DNA from: Rubellimicrobium sp.
Lineage (GTDB): Bacteria > Pseudomonadota > Alphaproteobacteria > Rhodobacterales > Rhodobacteraceae
Direction: 5' to 3'
Length of the DNA stretch: 42,255 nt
Assembly (NCBI GenBank): GCA_020852925.1
Contig: JADYZU010000060.1
Span: 1-42,255 of the forward strand
Shown here: positions 23,859 to 32,335 of the stretch, piece by piece
How positions within the stretch are numbered: position 1 is the first letter of the stretch
Layout: each line of letters opens with the position of its first letter
Notes under the pieces: model-generated
Told to the model about the DNA's origin: nothing
Database searches by the model: none
The model's input: only the letters and a program-made list of their open reading frames with translations
Position numbers and translations under genes: made by a program

Positions 23859-24344
23859 GTGCGACTCACGGTATTTTCCGACTATGCGCTGCGGGTGCTG
23901 ATGTTCGCCCATGCCGCCGAAGGCCGTCTGGTCAAGATCGAGGAGACCGCCCGCGCCTACTCCATCTCGCGCGCGCATCTCATGAAGGTGGTGAACATCC
24001 TGACCCGCGAAGGATTCCTGCGCGGCGTGCGGGGCCGGGCGGGGGGATTCACCCTCGGGCTTCCGGCCGACCAGATCAACCTGGGTGCCGTGCTGCGTGC
24101 GACCGAACCGGATTTTGCGCTGGTCGAATGTTTCTCGCCCGATAACCGCTGTGTCGTCGCGCGGTTCTGCGGCCTGCCGGACGTGCTGAACCAGGCGATG
24201 CGCGCCTTCATCGAGGTGCTCGACCGGCACACCCTTGCCGATCTGGGGCGGCTGCCGGCGGGGTTCGATCCCCTGCCGGCGCAGCCTCTGCCCGCCCTCG
24301 GCCCCGACATCGCCCCGGCACCCCGGACCGAATCCGCCGCCTGA
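23859..24344 (+). CDS. nsrR: Rrf2-family nitric oxide-sensing repressor (NsrR-like)
   Basis: A 161-residue Rrf2 regulator starting MRLTVFSDYALRVLMFAHAA, with a winged helix (ARAYSISRAHLMKVVNILTR) and wing VRGRAGGFTLG. Three cysteines for a [Fe-S] cluster are in VECFSPDNRCVVARFCGLPD, the spacing and flanks of NsrR (ECF...C...C.L), rather than IscR. The cluster reacts with NO, releasing the repressor from DNA. GTG 23859 is chosen because GGGAGG lies about 8 bases upstream and the Rrf2 N-terminus starts here. The C-terminal 30 residues are a Pro/Ala-rich tail. Likely targets in this window are the palindromes at 7396, 23701 and 24394. Confidence 0.85.
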   Translation: MRLTVFSDYALRVLMFAHAAEGRLVKIEETARAYSISRAHLMKVVNILTREGFLRGVRGRAGGFTLGLPADQINLGAVLRATEPDFALVECFSPDNRCVVARFCGLPDVLNQAMRAFIEVLDRHTLADLGRLPAGFDPLPAQPLPALGPDIAPAPRTESAA

Positions 24345-24393
24345 TCCGCGCGCGCAATCACCCGCCGGTGCCGGATTGCGGTCCGTGCGATAA

Positions 24394-24416
24394 ATGATAT
24401 ATGAAAAATGTCTCTT
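24394..24416 (+). promoter_or_regulatory. NsrR-like operator before ilvD
   Basis: Half-sites ATGATATATGA and AAATGTCTCTT around one central A match 16 of 22 positions of the NsrR consensus (the right half 9 of 11). It sits in an AT-rich patch within the 98-base gap between nsrR and ilvD, 27 bases before the chosen ilvD start, and may overlap its -10 region. It is less symmetrical than the site before the sNOR cluster. Confidence 0.5.
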
Positions 24417-24442
24417 TAACCAACCCAACCGGGGAAGCCGCC

Positions 24443-26116
24443 ATGCCGTGGAACGAACGATCAAGGCACATCACGCAGGGGGTGGAACGGTCGCCCAACC
24501 GGGCGATGTTCTACGCCATCGGCTATCGCAAGGAGGATTTCGACAAGCCGATGATCGGCATCGCCAACGGCCAGTCCACGATCACGCCCTGCAACGCCGG
24601 GCTTCAGCCGCTGGCCGAAGCGGCCGAGGCCGCGATCCGCGAGGCGGGCGGCAATCCGCAGATGTTCGGCACGCCCACCATTTCCGACGGCATGTCGATG
24701 GGCACCGAGGGGATGAAATACTCGCTCGTCTCGCGCGAGGTGATCGCCGATTGCGTCGAGACCTCGGTGCAGGGGCAATGGATGGACGGCGTCCTTGTCA
24801 TCGGCGGCTGTGACAAGAACATGCCCGGCGGCCTGATCGGCATCCTGCGCGCCGATGTGCCGGCGATTCATGTCTATGGCGGCACGGCGAAGCCCGGCCG
24901 CTGGAAGGGCAGGGATCTGTCGATCGTCTCGGCCTTCGAGGCGGTGGGCGCCTTCATGGCCGGCACCATGAGCGCGGAGGATTTCGAGGGAATCGAGTGC
25001 AATTGCGTCCCCGGCACTGGATCCTGCGGCGGCATGTATACCGCGAACACCATGTCCGCCTCGTTCGAGGCGCTGGGCATGTCGCTCCTGTATTCGTCGA
25101 CCATGGCCAACCCGGACGAGGAAAAGCGCCTCAGCGCCGCCGAATCGGGCCGCGTTCTGGTCGCGGCCGTGAAGCAGGGCCTGACTCCGCGCCGCATCGT
25201 CACGCGCGAGTCGATCGAGAACGCCGTCGCCCTTGTCATGGCGCTGGGCGGATCGACCAATGCGGTGCTGCATTACCTGGCCATCGCGCACGCCGCCGAC
25301 ATCGACTGGACCCTCGACGATTTCGAACGGGTGCGCCGCCGTGTGCCGGTCCTGTGCGACCTGAAGCCCTCGGGGCGCTACATGGCGGTCGATCTGCACC
25401 GGGCCGGGGGCGTGCCACAGGTTCTGAAACAGCTGCTCGAGGCCGGGCTTCTCCATGGCGATTGCCTGACCATCACCGGCAGGACGCTGGCCGAGGAACT
25501 GGCCCATGTGCCCGCGCTTCCCCGTGCCGATCAGGACGTGATCCTGCCGTTCGACCGCGCCCTCTACCGCGAGGGGCATCTGGCGATCCTGCGCGGCAAC
25601 CTTGCCCCGGATGGCGCCGTGGCCAAGATCACCGGCCTGAAAAGCCCCGTCATCACCGGCCCCGCGCGGGTGTTCGACGACGAGGACTCCGCGATGGAGG
25701 CGATCCGCAACGACCGCATCCATGCCGGCGATGTGGTGGTGCTGCGCTATCTCGGGCCAAGGGGCGGGCCGGGCATGCCCGAAATGCTCGCCCCCACGGC
25801 GGCGCTGGTCGGGCGCGGCCTGGGCGAGAGCGTGGGCCTGATCACCGACGGGCGCTTTTCGGGCGGCACCTGGGGCATGGTCGTGGGCCATGTCGCCCCC
25901 GAGGCCATGGCCGGCGGGCCGATCGCGCTGGTCGAGGAGGGCGATTCGATCTCCATCGACGCGCACCGCCTGCGCCTGGACCTGAATGTTGCCGAAGACG
26001 TGATTGCCCGCCGCCGCGCCGCATGGCGTGCCCCGCCACCGCGCCACAGCCGCGGCGTCCTGGGCAAGTTCGCGGCCCTTGCCCGCCCGGCGAACGAAGG
26101 TGCGGCAACGGGTTGA
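24443..26116 (+). CDS. ilvD: Dihydroxy-acid dehydratase, short class (IlvD)
   Basis: A 557-residue Fe-S enzyme that dehydrates 2,3-dihydroxy acids to 2-keto acids for valine, isoleucine and leucine synthesis. The N-terminus [20 protein letters not shown] is typical; the three cluster cysteines are C50 (TPCNAG), C123 ([10 protein letters not shown]) and C195 ([14 protein letters not shown]). ATG 24443 is chosen because GGGGAAG lies just upstream; an ATG at 24401 has none. It is shorter than the E. coli-type enzyme (about 615 residues) and looks like the class for which stable [2Fe-2S] clusters are known. Placement behind nsrR with an NsrR-like palindrome suggests an NO-tolerant or NO-induced copy. 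Confidence 0.88.
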   Translation: MPWNERSRHITQGVERSPNRAMFYAIGYRKEDFDKPMIGIANGQSTITPCNAGLQPLAEAAEAAIREAGGNPQMFGTPTISDGMSMGTEGMKYSLVSREVIADCVETSVQGQWMDGVLVIGGCDKNMPGGLIGILRADVPAIHVYGGTAKPGRWKGRDLSIVSAFEAVGAFMAGTMSAEDFEGIECNCVPGTGSCGGMYTANTMSASFEALGMSLLYSSTMANPDEEKRLSAAESGRVLVAAVKQGLTPRRIVTRESIENAVALVMALGGSTNAVLHYLAIAHAADIDWTLDDFERVRRRVPVLCDLKPSGRYMAVDLHRAGGVPQVLKQLLEAGLLHGDCLTITGRTLAEELAHVPALPRADQDVILPFDRALYREGHLAILRGNLAPDGAVAKITGLKSPVITGPARVFDDEDSAMEAIRNDRIHAGDVVVLRYLGPRGGPGMPEMLAPTAALVGRGLGESVGLITDGRFSGGTWGMVVGHVAPEAMAGGPIALVEEGDSISIDAHRLRLDLNVAEDVIARRRAAWRAPPPRHSRGVLGKFAALARPANEGAATG

Positions 26117-26285
26117 AGGCACGCGATCGCGGGCGCGGCATTCGGGGCGCGCGGGCCGGCACAGGGCCGCCGCCCGTCCCGGAAACCGAAGTCGTGAATT
26201 TCATGTTCCGTGACAAAGGCAGTGGGCATTCCCCCGCAATTGTGCTAGCGTGAATTCCATTGGCAGCCAGTTCGAGGAAGCAGAG

Positions 26286-26591
26286 ATGAAAATTGCCAGG
26301 CTTTCGGCCATTGTGACCTTCGCCCTTGTGGCGGGTCCGGTTCTTGCGGATGACACCGTCTCGAGTGGCGGGCTTGCTGCGCCTGACGTGATGCAGACCG
26401 CGATCGACAGTGGTGTCTGCGGCGAACGGCAGGTGCTCAGCGCCGTGCTCAACACCGCGACCAACCAGATCGAAGTCACCTGCGAAGAGGACGTCGCCGG
26501 CTTTGTTCCCCTGATCGGTGGCATCGGGCCGGCGCTTGCCGCGGGGGCGGCGCTGCTGGTGGTCGCCGGGGCGAGCTCGGACACGCAGTAA
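26286..26591 (+). CDS. Small secreted protein with C-terminal hydrophobic segment (YjbE-like by layout)
   Basis: A 101-residue protein with a clear signal peptide (MKIARLSAIVTFALVAGPVLA, cleavage before DDTVS). Two cysteines (SGVCGER, VTCEED) may form a disulphide. The C-terminus is a hydrophobic Ala/Gly stretch (IGPALAAGAALLVVAGA) followed by SSDTQ. In layout, and by lying near yjbF- and wza-like genes, it recalls YjbE/GfcA of exopolysaccharide operons, but sequence identity is not clear. GAGGAAGCAGAG lies before ATG 26286. The next gene follows after 30 bases. Confidence 0.7.
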   Translation: MKIARLSAIVTFALVAGPVLADDTVSSGGLAAPDVMQTAIDSGVCGERQVLSAVLNTATNQIEVTCEEDVAGFVPLIGGIGPALAAGAALLVVAGASSDTQ

Positions 26592-26621
26592 CCGGCTGCG
26601 TTTCCACCGGACGGAATCCGC

Positions 26622-27341
26622 ATGATGGGTTTCTGGCGTCGGCTCAGGTCGGCGGGCGCGGGGGCGTTCCCCGCACCCGATCCGGGAGAGTGCGTCAGCA
26701 TCATCGGCGATATCCACGGATGTGACGATCTTCTGGCCCGCCTCCTGCCGCGACTCGGGGGGCGGGTTGTCTGTGTCGGCGATCTCATCGACCGGGGTGA
26801 ACAATCGGCTGCGGTCCTTGACCGGCTGATTGCCCGGCCCGAGGTGCTCTGCCTGCGCGGCAATCACGAGGACATGGTCCTCGGCTTTCTTGACGACCCG
26901 GACGGCAAGGGCGCGCGCTGGCTGCGCCACGGCGGGCTTCAGACCCTGGCGAGTTTCGGCGTGAGGGTCGGCGGCGATCTTGCGCCGGGGCGCCTTGGCC
27001 ATCTGCGCGACCGGCTGGCGCGGGCGATGGGCGATGAGCGGATCGACTGGCTGCGCGGGCTGCCGCTGTGGTGGCAGGCGGGCAATCTGGCCGTGACCCA
27101 TGCCGGGGCCGATCCGCTGCGCCCCCTTGACGGACAGGAGGCGCGCGATCTGGTCTGGGGGACGCCCGCGTTCCATCGGGTGGCGCGCAGCGACGGGATC
27201 TGGGTCGCCCATGGCCATGTGATCGTCGACGAGCCTGCCGCCGCCCTCGGGCGGATTGCCGTCGATACCGGCGCCTATGCTACCGGCCGCCTCAGCGCCG
27301 CGGTGGTGGCGCCGGACGGTCTGCGTTTCGAGACCGCCTGA
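26622..27341 (+). CDS. PPP-family serine/threonine phosphatase or related metallophosphatase
   Basis: A 239-residue protein with the full calcineurin-like motif set: GDIHG (29-33), GDLIDRG (53-59), GNHED (80-84), VTHAGADP and AHGHV. These bind two metal ions and catalyse phosphate ester hydrolysis. Bacterial relatives act on phosphoproteins or diadenosine tetraphosphate. Next to exopolysaccharide export genes it might oppose a protein kinase that controls polymer export, but this is inference. Either of the two first codons (26622 or 26625) could be the start. It converges with the export gene, 13 bases apart. Confidence 0.88.
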   Translation: MMGFWRRLRSAGAGAFPAPDPGECVSIIGDIHGCDDLLARLLPRLGGRVVCVGDLIDRGEQSAAVLDRLIARPEVLCLRGNHEDMVLGFLDDPDGKGARWLRHGGLQTLASFGVRVGGDLAPGRLGHLRDRLARAMGDERIDWLRGLPLWWQAGNLAVTHAGADPLRPLDGQEARDLVWGTPAFHRVARSDGIWVAHGHVIVDEPAAALGRIAVDTGAYATGRLSAAVVAPDGLRFETA

Positions 27342-27354
27342 CGCCCCCCCTGCT

Positions 27355-28725
27355 TCAGCGGGTCGCCGCCCCGATCGTGGTGATCAGGCTGGGAATCGAC
27401 TGCTGGATCGCGCGGTTCCAGCGGGTGATCGGCTGTTCTTCGATAAAGACGATATCATCCGGCCGCATCTCGAACCGCGGGGCCAGGGTAAAGGCCGCCG
27501 CATTGCGCGCATCGAGATGCCACGCCGTCACCGCCCCGAATTCGGCTGGATTGGTCGAGGCGCGCAGCACATAGATATGCGCCGGATTCCCGGTGTTGGT
27601 GTCGAACCCGCCCGAATCGTAAAGGACATCGGCCAGACTGGCCTGCTGGCCAAAGGGCAGGGGCCAGCGGCTCTGGTTGTTCACTTCGCCGGCCAGATAG
27701 ACATAGTCGCGCTCGTTCGCGCCCAGATCCTCGCGCACACGGAACAGACCGCGCTGTTCGTCAAGCGCGGCACGGCGCAGCGCGATCTCGGTCTGGAGTT
27801 CGCTCAGCGCGGCGCTGCGGTCGGCGCGGCGCAGGGAGATGACGTCGATCTGGTCGCGGTAGTATCCCAGTGCCCGGTCGAGGTTGTATTCGGTATCGAC
27901 ATAGATCGCATCGCCCGCCTGCACCGGCAGCGCATGCAGATCGCCGCGCTCGAGGTAGTCACGCAGCGGGATCTGATAAAGCTGCCCGTCCCGGTAGATG
28001 CGGATCGAGGCATATTCCGGATCGGCGACCCGCAGCCCCCCGGCCGCGGTCAGCGCCTCGCCCAGATTGAGCGGGTTGATGGTCAGCGGCAGGATCTGCG
28101 CCGCCCCGACCGCGCCCCCGACCGATGCGCGCCGCGAATTGAACCGCGCCACCTCGAGGCTGAAATCCGGGTCCACCCCCGCGTCGATCAGCCGCGAGAA
28201 CAGTGCGGCCTCGGCCTCGTCCACGGTCAGCCCGACCACCTCGACCGATCCGGCCAGCGGCAGCGACACCGCGCCATCGTCGCGCACGGTCATCTCCTGC
28301 GACCGGGTGACGGCCGAAGCGGTGCCGGCGATCGAATCGACGGTCTGCGCCTCGGCGGTGGACATGCGCAGCACGTCGCCCACACCCAGGCGGTAGGGTT
28401 CGTCCCCGACCGGCGGCGGCAGCCGCAGGTCCAGGGTGCCCGGCGCCAGATCGGGGATCGCCGGCGGTTCGGGCAGTGCGCCCGCTCCGCGCGGACTGCC
28501 GCCGCCGGCGGTGGCAAAGAACACGTCGGGCAGGCTGCGCGGGGCATAGGCCTGCCGGTTGGCGACCAGCACCGTCTCGGGCGTGAGCGGCACGACCCGC
28601 ACATCCATCCCCGCGGCGTCGGCATCCACGCGGCTGCTGACATAGGTGATGCCACAGCCCCCCAGCGTCAGGCCAAGTCCAAGCGCAAGTGCAAGATGCC
28701 ACAGCGGGCGGTAAAAGGCAGGCAT
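27355..28725 (-). CDS. Wza-like polysaccharide export lipoprotein
   Basis: A 456-residue outer-membrane polysaccharide export protein. A lipobox (LTLGGC, Cys about 24) marks it as a lipoprotein. A Poly_export domain follows (YRLGVGDVLRM, VRDDGAVSLPLAGSVEVVGL), then two SLBB-type segments (VGGAVGAAQILPLTINPLNL and VYLAGEVNNQSRWPLPFG), ending in an amphipathic helix that in Wza forms the pore (WNRAIQQSIPSLITTIGAA). The C-terminal DDIVFIEEQP matches the family. I prefer ATG 28725 for its spacing from GAGGGA; ATG 28728 also works and overlaps the upstream stop. Confidence 0.9.
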   Translation of the reverse strand: MPAFYRPLWHLALALGLGLTLGGCGITYVSSRVDADAAGMDVRVVPLTPETVLVANRQAYAPRSLPDVFFATAGGGSPRGAGALPEPPAIPDLAPGTLDLRLPPPVGDEPYRLGVGDVLRMSTAEAQTVDSIAGTASAVTRSQEMTVRDDGAVSLPLAGSVEVVGLTVDEAEAALFSRLIDAGVDPDFSLEVARFNSRRASVGGAVGAAQILPLTINPLNLGEALTAAGGLRVADPEYASIRIYRDGQLYQIPLRDYLERGDLHALPVQAGDAIYVDTEYNLDRALGYYRDQIDVISLRRADRSAALSELQTEIALRRAALDEQRGLFRVREDLGANERDYVYLAGEVNNQSRWPLPFGQQASLADVLYDSGGFDTNTGNPAHIYVLRASTNPAEFGAVTAWHLDARNAAAFTLAPRFEMRPDDIVFIEEQPITRWNRAIQQSIPSLITTIGAATR

Positions 28726-29336
28726 CATCGTCCCTCGTCCTGGGCCGCACCCGCACGGGTGAGGCGTTCGGTTGTCAGCATCCCCGTTCCCGGCGACAGC
28801 CATTGCCGCGCCCGGCGCATGGTGCCGTCGGCATCCTGCCAATAGCTGTTCGCGACCGTCAGGCCGGTGGTGTGGCAGGTCTCGTCGCGCCGCGTCGTGG
28901 CAAAGGCGGTGTCGAACAGCGTCACGGTTTCGGGCCGGGGCGGGCCCATCTCGCACAGGAAGGCGCGAAAGACGGTGTGCCCCTCGCCGTCGAGCAGCGT
29001 GAGAAGGCGGCTGTAACCAGACTGCGGCCCGCCGCCAAGCGCGGCCAGCGTGCCCGCGACATCCGCGCTCATCAGGTCATGGCCCAGTCCGCGCGTGGCG
29101 ATCACCACCCCGTCGCGAAACGACAGGCCGACGTTGTCGGCGGTGCGCCAGGTGGCGATCCCGTCGCGCGCGCCATGCGGGATCGCGGTGGCGGCGGCAT
29201 CAAGCCCCTCGACCTCGATCAGCATGAGCGGCCGGGTCGAACGGTCGATCTGCGCGCGGGTGATGCTCGCACGGGGATCGGGCGCGCTGCCCGCGCATCC
29301 GGCCAGCAGCAGAAGGGCGGCAATGACGCGCCTCAT
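28725..29336 (-). CDS. YjbF-family lipoprotein
   Basis: A 203-residue lipoprotein: signal peptide MRRVIAALLLLAGC with lipobox LLAGC, then a domain of the YjbF/GfcB type (MLIEVEGLDAAATAIPHGAR, GLGHDLMSADV, SGYSRLLTLLDGEG). In E. coli YjbF and GfcB belong to exopolysaccharide and group 4 capsule secretion operons; their exact role is unsettled. Here it precedes a Wza-like gene with an ATGA overlap, so the two are co-translated. ATG 29336 with AAGG upstream is chosen since it starts the signal peptide. Confidence 0.8.
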   Translation of the reverse strand: MRRVIAALLLLAGCAGSAPDPRASITRAQIDRSTRPLMLIEVEGLDAAATAIPHGARDGIATWRTADNVGLSFRDGVVIATRGLGHDLMSADVAGTLAALGGGPQSGYSRLLTLLDGEGHTVFRAFLCEMGPPRPETVTLFDTAFATTRRDETCHTTGLTVANSYWQDADGTMRRARQWLSPGTGMLTTERLTRAGAAQDEGR

Positions 29337-29490
29337 GCCTTGGTCATCCTGTCCCCGGTCCCCCGTCGTCGCTGCGCTGCGCAACATTGCCATTGCGGTC
29401 CGCCGAAAGGCGAATCCGCTTCATCGGTTCCTTGTTAGCGCACAATCGTGGGATTGCCACGCCCCCCAGCGACCCCGGACCGCTTTCGGG

Positions 29491-29535
29491 CGGCCCGTGG
29501 CGGCCCGTGGCGGCCCGGGGCGGCCCGTGGCGGCC
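29491..29535. repeat. Tandem 10-mer CGGCCCGTGG, 4.5 copies
   Basis: Four direct copies of CGGCCCGTGG (the third is CGGCCCGGGG) and a half copy (CGGCC). It lies in the non-coding gap about 120 bases before the LacI-type operator. The purpose is unknown; copy number is likely to vary between strains through slippage. Confidence 0.9.
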
Positions 29536-29607
29536 GGCGCGCACCCAGCGATCCGCGTCTGCGACACCCCGCCCCGGTCACGAGCGGGCGGGCGGGTGCG
29601 ATACTGA

Positions 29608-29623
29608 TTGCAAACGTATGCGA
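29608..29623 (+). promoter_or_regulatory. LacI-type operator 1 (TTGCAAACGTATGCGA)
   Basis: TTGCAAACGTATGCGA has the central CG and TTGCA/TGCRA-type arms of LacI-family sites. It overlaps a possible -35 (TTGCAA) with CAAGAT 17 bases downstream. It lies 67 bases before the SnoaL-like gene at 29690. It resembles the sites at 30918, 39240 and 39352. Confidence 0.65.
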
Positions 29624-29689
29624 GAAAGTGCAAGATCCACAGCCAGAATCGCCGTCCACGGACGCGGCGGTATCGCTGAAGGAGGGATC

Positions 29690-30844
29690 ATGGCGGAACA
29701 GGACAAGACGGGCACCCGTGCGGCACCCGAGCGGGTGATGCAGGTCGAGCGGCACGATTACCCCGATCTCGCCCCCGAGGGGGGCAAGCGGACGCAGTCC
29801 CTCGACGGCTTTGATCCGATCTATACCGACATCGTCGATTACATCGTGCGCTGCACCCACAAGATCTGGGACGAACGCGACATCGGCCTGATCTACACGC
29901 ATTACACGCACAACTGCGTGCTCTACGGCACCACCGGCACGATCTACAACCGCGAGGACGTGGTGCGCGACACGATCCAGCGGCTTGTGTCGTTCCCGGA
30001 ACGGCGGGGCATGGCGACGCAGGTGATCTGGGGCGGCAACGACAAGGAGGGGTTCTATACCTCGCATCTTGTCACCGGATCGGGGCGGCACACGCAGAAC
30101 GGCCATCTGGGCCGCGCCACCGGGCGGCCTTTCGTGTCGCGCACCATCGCGGATTGCATGATCTACCAGAACAAGATCTATCGCGAATGGGTCGTGGCCG
30201 ACACCACCTCGATCATGCTGCAACTGGGCCTCGACGTGGATGCCTTCGCCACCCGCGTGGCGCAGTCGGCCGCGGACCGGGGGCAGGTGTCGCTCGATAT
30301 CGGGGAAAACCGGCTGATGATCGGGCAATATCCGGTCGCCGAAGAGGCCGACACCTCGCTTGCCGCGACCGAGACCGAACGGCACACCATCCGTTGGCTG
30401 CACCAAGTCTATAACCGCAAGATGTTCGGGACAATCGCGCAGGTCTATGCGCCGACCTGCCTCTATCACGGGCCGCTCATGGTGGAACATTACGGCCATG
30501 CCGCGGTGATCCATCAGACGCTCGGCCTTGTGGGATCGTTGCCGGACGCGGTGTTCCAGGTGCATCACATCTGCTCCAACCCCTGCGAGGAGGGCGGCGA
30601 GAAGGTCGCGGTGCGCTGGACCATGGAAGGGCACCATCTGGGGCACGGCATCCTCGAGCTGCTGGGCCAGCCCACCGGCAAGCGGGTGCAGGTCATGGGC
30701 ATGAGCCATTTCCACTACAAGAACGGCAAGATCGTCGACGAATGGCGGGTCTACGACCAGATGTCGATGCTGGCGCAGGTGCGGCTTGCGCAGATGGCCG
30801 ACCGTCCGGCGGCCACCCTGACCCCGGCGCGGGACGAAGGCTGA
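29690..30844 (+). CDS. Tandem SnoaL/NTF2-like protein
   Basis: A 384-residue protein with two SnoaL-like (NTF2-fold) domains, about residues 45-195 and 230-375. Repeated family features are RDTIQRLVSFPERRG, VIWGGNDKEGFYTSHLVTGS, ATGRPFVSRTIADCMIY and KIYREWVVAD in the first, and FHYKNGKIVDEWRVYDQMSM at the end of the second. SnoaL-like proteins catalyse cyclisation, isomerisation or hydrolysis of small organic molecules; the reaction is not set. It is related to the protein at 41460, which flanks the locus on the other side, and both may work on the compound imported by the neighbouring ABC system. GGAGGG precedes ATG 29690. Confidence 0.8.
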   Translation: MAEQDKTGTRAAPERVMQVERHDYPDLAPEGGKRTQSLDGFDPIYTDIVDYIVRCTHKIWDERDIGLIYTHYTHNCVLYGTTGTIYNREDVVRDTIQRLVSFPERRGMATQVIWGGNDKEGFYTSHLVTGSGRHTQNGHLGRATGRPFVSRTIADCMIYQNKIYREWVVADTTSIMLQLGLDVDAFATRVAQSAADRGQVSLDIGENRLMIGQYPVAEEADTSLAATETERHTIRWLHQVYNRKMFGTIAQVYAPTCLYHGPLMVEHYGHAAVIHQTLGLVGSLPDAVFQVHHICSNPCEEGGEKVAVRWTMEGHHLGHGILELLGQPTGKRVQVMGMSHFHYKNGKIVDEWRVYDQMSMLAQVRLAQMADRPAATLTPARDEG

Positions 30845-30917
30845 GACCGGTCGGGACGGGGCGCGGCCGGCGGCAATCGGTCGCGCTCCTGCCTGGCGCG
30901 GACTTGCACGAAATTTC

Positions 30918-30933
30918 TTGCAATCGAATGCAA
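30918..30933 (+). promoter_or_regulatory. LacI-type operator 2 (TTGCAATCGAATGCAA)
   Basis: TTGCAATCGAATGCAA has perfect TTGCA/TGCAA arms around a central CG, the best of the four similar sites. It overlaps a possible -35 (TTGCAA) with TAGATT 16 bases on. It lies between the SnoaL-like gene and the ABC importer genes, 105 bases before the binding-protein start. Confidence 0.75.
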
Positions 30934-31037
30934 GACAGATAGATTTCCGGCACTGACTCGTTACCGGTCCAAGGCTGGCCGTCCCGGAGCCGGCCGACCG
31001 CAACCCCACCCGTCCGGGACATACAGGGAGGAGAGCG

Positions 31038-32273
31038 ATGAAGCTCACCATGAAGGCGGCCCTCATGCTCGGGGCTGTGGTTGTCGGGGCCGGCAGTGCC
31101 TCGGCCGAATGCGGGATCGAGGCGGGTTCGGTGCGAATCCTGTCGAACGACTTCGCGGCGGTGAATGTCGTCAATGCCGCCGCGGCGGAATGCGCGTCCG
31201 ATACCGTGACCGTGACCTCGAACGCCACGACCGAACACAAGAACATCCAGGGCCCGGCGCTGTCGGTCAACCCGGCGGAATACACCGTCGCGGTGGTCGC
31301 CTCGAACTCGATCGTGCCGCTGCTGAACGACGGTCTCATCCGGCCGCTGGACGATCTGGTCGCGCAATACGGCGCCAGCCTGCTGCCCAGCCAGCTCATC
31401 TCGATCGACGGGCAGGTGATGGCGGTGGCCTTCATGGCGAACGGCCAGCACCTGTTCGTGCGCAAGGACATCCTCGATCAGGTCGGCCTGCCCGTGCCCA
31501 CCACCTATGCCGAAGTCCTTGCCGCGGCCGAGGCGATCCGTGCCGCCGGGATCATGGAAAACCCGCTTGGCGCCACGGTAAAGCCGGGCTGGGATCTCGC
31601 GGCGGAATTCGTGAACCTCTATCTGGGGACCGGCGGCGACTTCTTTGTGCCGGGGACGGCGGAACTGGCCATCGACAACGACAACGGCCGTCTTGTCCTT
31701 CAGACCATGCGCGACATGACCGGCTACATGGGCCCGGACTACCTGACCTATGACGCCACCACGCTGAACCAGGTCTGGGACGCGGGTCAGGTGGCGATCA
31801 TGAACCAGTGGGGATCGCTGGCCGGTGCGGCGATCGGCCCCGATGCCGCCCCCGAAGTGGCCGCCAACACCGTTTTCGCCGCGACCCCGTCGATCGGCGA
31901 AGGCACGATCCCGGCCGCCGCGCTGTGGTGGGACGGGTTCACCGTCGCGACCAACATCTCGGACGAGGACGCGGCCGCGTCCTTCCAGGCGATGGTGCAC
32001 GGCATCTCGCCCGAGGTGATCGCCGCGAATCCGACCGCAGCGACCTGGCTTGTCGAAGGGTTCGAGCCGGGCCCGGCGCAGGTGGGCGTCATCGCCAACG
32101 TGCAGGGCGGCGCCCGTGCCTATCCGATGCTGCCGCAGATGGGTCTGCTTCATACGGCGCTGTCCACGGAACTGGCCGATTTCATCGCCGGCAACGAGGA
32201 TGCGGAACAGGCGCTCGCCGATGTGAAGGCGGCCTATGACACCGCCGCGCGGTCGGCCGGCTTCCTCGAGTAA
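31038..32273 (+). CDS. Family 1 ABC transporter substrate-binding protein
   Basis: A 411-residue periplasmic binding protein with a Sec signal peptide (MKLTMKAALMLGAVVVGAGS, cleavage at ASA-EC near residue 24). It has the layout of CUT1 sugar/polyol-binding proteins (GQVMAVAFMANGQHLFVRKD, LPVPTTYAEVLAAAEAI, GQVAIMNQWGS, ALWWDGFTVATNI). Likely ligands are a sugar, polyol or similar polar molecule. A hairpin (32281-32309) between it and the permease genes probably reduces downstream transcription, giving excess binding protein. GGAGGAG lies just before ATG 31038. Confidence 0.88.
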   Translation: MKLTMKAALMLGAVVVGAGSASAECGIEAGSVRILSNDFAAVNVVNAAAAECASDTVTVTSNATTEHKNIQGPALSVNPAEYTVAVVASNSIVPLLNDGLIRPLDDLVAQYGASLLPSQLISIDGQVMAVAFMANGQHLFVRKDILDQVGLPVPTTYAEVLAAAEAIRAAGIMENPLGATVKPGWDLAAEFVNLYLGTGGDFFVPGTAELAIDNDNGRLVLQTMRDMTGYMGPDYLTYDATTLNQVWDAGQVAIMNQWGSLAGAAIGPDAAPEVAANTVFAATPSIGEGTIPAAALWWDGFTVATNISDEDAAASFQAMVHGISPEVIAANPTAATWLVEGFEPGPAQVGVIANVQGGARAYPMLPQMGLLHTALSTELADFIAGNEDAEQALADVKAAYDTAARSAGFLE

Positions 32274-32280
32274 GAACGAC

Positions 32281-32309
32281 GGGGGTCGCGGGTCTGATCC
32301 GCGGCCCCC
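32281..32309 (+). terminator. Attenuating hairpin between binding protein and permease genes
   Basis: An 11-bp stem (GGGGGTCGCGG with CCGCGGCCCCC, one G-U pair) with a 7-base loop, followed by TTT. It starts 7 bases after the binding protein stop. Such hairpins commonly let most transcripts end after, or be protected at, the binding protein gene. Confidence 0.7.
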
Positions 32310-32335
32310 TTTCACGCCTCGTGAAGGATCGAACG

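Larger units (their letters stand above)
29337..29689. other. 353-base gap without a gene
   Basis: The region between the divergent yjbF-like and SnoaL-like genes holds no convincing coding frame. It contains the tandem 10-mer repeat (29491-29535), one LacI-type operator (29608-29623) and the ribosome site GGAGGG (29681-29686) of the next gene. A promoter for the minus-strand export genes must lie in its left half, but I could not fix it. Confidence 0.6.

Noticed and set aside
29491..29535. CRISPR-like repeat
   Set aside because: The 10-mers are directly adjacent with no spacers, so this is a simple tandem repeat.
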